Below, piece after piece: positions 5,422 to 6,476 of a stretch of DNA of 6,476 nucleotides; the first letter of the stretch is position 1; every line of letters begins with the position of its first letter. The stretch covers positions 1 through 6,476 of the forward strand of contig JAQTZX010000084.1 in NCBI GenBank assembly GCA_028687525.1. The letters are read 5' to 3'. Under the pieces are notes generated by a model. That model did no database searches and had not been told where the DNA came from. It was given only the letters and a program-made list of their open reading frames with translations. This stretch comes from Candidatus Omnitrophota bacterium (lineage in GTDB: Bacteria; Omnitrophota; Gorgyraeia; Gygaellales; Profunditerraquicolaceae). Position numbers and translations under genes: made by a program.

Positions 5422-5435
5422 ACATAAATAACATA
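5396..5435. promoter_or_regulatory. Operator-like palindrome plus third half-site over the ATPase promoter
   Basis: AATAACATA (5396-5404) and TATGTTATT (5407-5415) form a perfect inverted repeat with 9-bp arms and a 2-bp centre. It fills the spacer between the -35 and -10 boxes. A third exact AATAACATA lies at 5427-5435, 31 bp from the first and just upstream of the -35. This is the classic geometry of a repressor site. The ATPase itself could be the regulator only if it binds DNA, which is not shown. Confidence 0.6.
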
Positions 5436-5441
5436 ATGAAC

Positions 5442-5488
5442 GGGGGGACAAAAAGGGTTCTATTTTTTCGGAGTTTTAAATTTTCCCC
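5442..5488. repeat. Decayed copy of the GGGGAC palindromic repeat
   Basis: GGGGAC (5444-5449) and GGTTCTATTTTTT (5456-5468) repeat the left arm of the palindrome at 4169-4243, split by a 6-nt insertion. The likeness continues into the loop (CGGAGTTTTAAA at 5469-5480 against CGGTACTGTTTTAAA). The right arm is reduced to a CCCC at 5485-5488. It sits between the ATPase promoter and the end of the DUF763 gene. Confidence 0.55.
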
Positions 5489-5492
5489 TCTT

Positions 5493-6476
5493 CTATCTCC
5501 CAAGCCGCGTAAGGATTTTGTTCTTCTCGAAGGGGGAAACTTTCATTTTCTGCACCAGGCGGGTAAAAAACTGTATGGTCGCATCGTAGGTTTTCCGGTC
5601 AACCTCGTACGGCGTCCCGTCCTTTCCTCCGTGCGCGAAAGAATAGCGCGCGGGGTCTTCATAAGAGGGTTTCGCGCCGTAAATAACCTCCGATACCAAA
5701 CTCAATGCCCGCATCGTCTTCGGCCCCACCCCTTCCAGGGACAATAACTGTTCGTAATTTTTAGGCTTGATATCGCAGACCTTGGTCAAGATTTTATCCA
5801 AGTAGCGGCTTTTCTTATCCGGACCGAAATCCTCCTGTAACACGGGATGCCGGTGAAACTCCCGGTCCTCAAGATTCAAAAAGGTGAGCTGCTCTTCTCC
5901 TGATTTCAGAGAGACCATCTGAGAAAGCGGCGAAGAGTGTTTTCTCAATATCGAAATATCCCTGGATAACCCCTGGAACCCTCCCCGCACCAATTCCACG
6001 CTGATATCCCGGGTAGGCTGGCTTGCGCGGGCGGAAAGATCAAGGACATTGCCCCTGACCTGGCTGATGATCCCGGAATGCGGCTCGCACACCAGATCGG
6101 TGATCTTTTTGGAAAACCAGTGATAGCGGCGCGCGGTCAGATTCCCCGTATTCATCCCCTGCTGAACCACAGCCCAAGCGCCGTTACGCGAAAAGAAGAA
6201 ACTATGGTGATAAATCTGAAACCCGTCCTGGATAAGCGAACTGTCCACCTTGGCCGCCATCCTGGAATTATACACCAGCTTTTCCACCCCCGGCCCGGGA
6301 AGGCTAAGAACCTGCCCCCAGTTCCTGATTTCATCCGGTGTCTTGCGGGAAGTCTTACCCTTTCCGCCGCAGATAAAAAGACCGAGCCTACGCTCATCCC
6401 GGCGGATGGCCTCCTTAAGCGCCGCGGTAAGTATGGTAGTCAACCCGGAAGCATTCCAAACGGATGCCAGCATCGT
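5493..6476 (-). CDS. DUF763 family protein (5' partial)
   Basis: The right edge of the window cuts this gene; the frame is open through 6476, so the ATG at 6471-6473 need not be the start. The family normally has roughly 60 more N-terminal residues before the NASGLTT segment. Numbered from that ATG, the visible 326 residues carry GGKGKTSRKTP (36-46), DGFQIYHHSFFFS (83-95), AVVQQGMN (101-108), ARRYHWFS (114-121) and VCEPHSGI (128-135). They also include a helix-hairpin-helix-like LSLEGVGPKTMRALSLV (244-260) and YSFAHGGKDGTPYEVDRKTYD (277-297). These are the conserved blocks of DUF763 (COG1415), found in archaea, thermophiles and uncultured bacteria. The helix-hairpin-helix suggests DNA contact, but the function is unknown. 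The stop TAG at 5493-5495 is followed by no clear terminator. Confidence 0.86.
   Translation of the reverse strand, partial: TMLASVWNASGLTTILTAALKEAIRRDERRLGLFICGGKGKTSRKTPDEIRNWGQVLSLPGPGVEKLVYNSRMAAKVDSSLIQDGFQIYHHSFFFSRNGAWAVVQQGMNTGNLTARRYHWFSKKITDLVCEPHSGIISQVRGNVLDLSARASQPTRDISVELVRGGFQGLSRDISILRKHSSPLSQMVSLKSGEEQLTFLNLEDREFHRHPVLQEDFGPDKKSRYLDKILTKVCDIKPKNYEQLLSLEGVGPKTMRALSLVSEVIYGAKPSYEDPARYSFAHGGKDGTPYEVDRKTYDATIQFFTRLVQKMKVSPFEKNKILTRLGR

Noticed and set aside
5370..5747. Plus-strand open frame spanning the ATPase promoter and the end of DUF763
   Set aside because: It crosses the promoter and repeat region, is antisense to the conserved DUF763 C-terminus, and has no recognisable domain.

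Overview
The window is a compact stretch of bacterial chromosome of moderate GC content. It holds nine protein genes: eight on the minus strand and the 3' end of one on the plus strand. I see no rRNA, tRNA, CRISPR array or transposase gene. The gene set points loosely to an uncultured Gram-negative-type lineage of the Omnitrophota kind. It includes an exported retropepsin with an 'LRNGRTIEG' N-terminal domain, an archaeal-type dUTPase, a DUF763 protein, a DUF4143 ATPase, and a palindrome of the 'AAAAAAGGGGACGG' type. This taxonomic guess is inference; no marker gene in the window settles it.

Layout, left to right. Positions 2-406 (+) are the C-terminal end of a Ski2/Mtr4-like helicase (DSHCT domain), cut by the window edge. 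Its stop codon overlaps the stop of the convergent minus-strand gene at 403-1347, a macro-domain/Nudix fusion protein. Upstream of that gene, 1348-1455 is a spacer carrying five exact TTAACC boxes in 10-bp phase and a 13-bp palindrome. Then come, in order of position but reverse order of transcription: a YjbQ/UPF0047 protein (1456-1872), a metallo-beta-lactamase-fold hydrolase (1869-2489), a secreted retropepsin-like protease (2516-3208), a dUTPase of the dCTP deaminase superfamily (3228-3743) and a YbgC-like acyl-CoA thioesterase (3736-4134). These five genes overlap or are separated by fewer than 30 bp, so they look like one operon reading leftward from a promoter just upstream of the thioesterase. 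That promoter has a perfect TATAAT only 6 nt before the ATG, which predicts a leaderless mRNA. The macro-Nudix gene may be the sixth, more loosely attached, member.

Between 4135 and 5492 lies what looks like an accessory block: a DUF4143 AAA ATPase gene (4242-5387). On its 3' side is a large perfect palindrome (26-bp arms), and on its 5' side a decayed copy of the same palindrome. The ATPase has its own promoter, with an exact TTGACA and a 9-bp-arm operator-like palindrome in the spacer. It too is predicted to be leaderless. Positions 5493-6476 hold most of a DUF763 protein that runs off the right edge.

Functionally the operon mixes nucleotide and metabolite clean-up enzymes (dUTPase, Nudix/macro ADP-ribose handling, thioesterase, MBL hydrolase, YjbQ) with one exported protease. 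A shared housekeeping or metabolite-repair role is a reasonable inference but is not shown by the sequence. No complete undescribed system is evident. The most unusual items are the macro-Nudix fusion with an altered ligand loop, the phased TTAACC boxes, the operator/leaderless architecture of the ATPase promoter, and the HxHxNH active-site change in the MBL protein.
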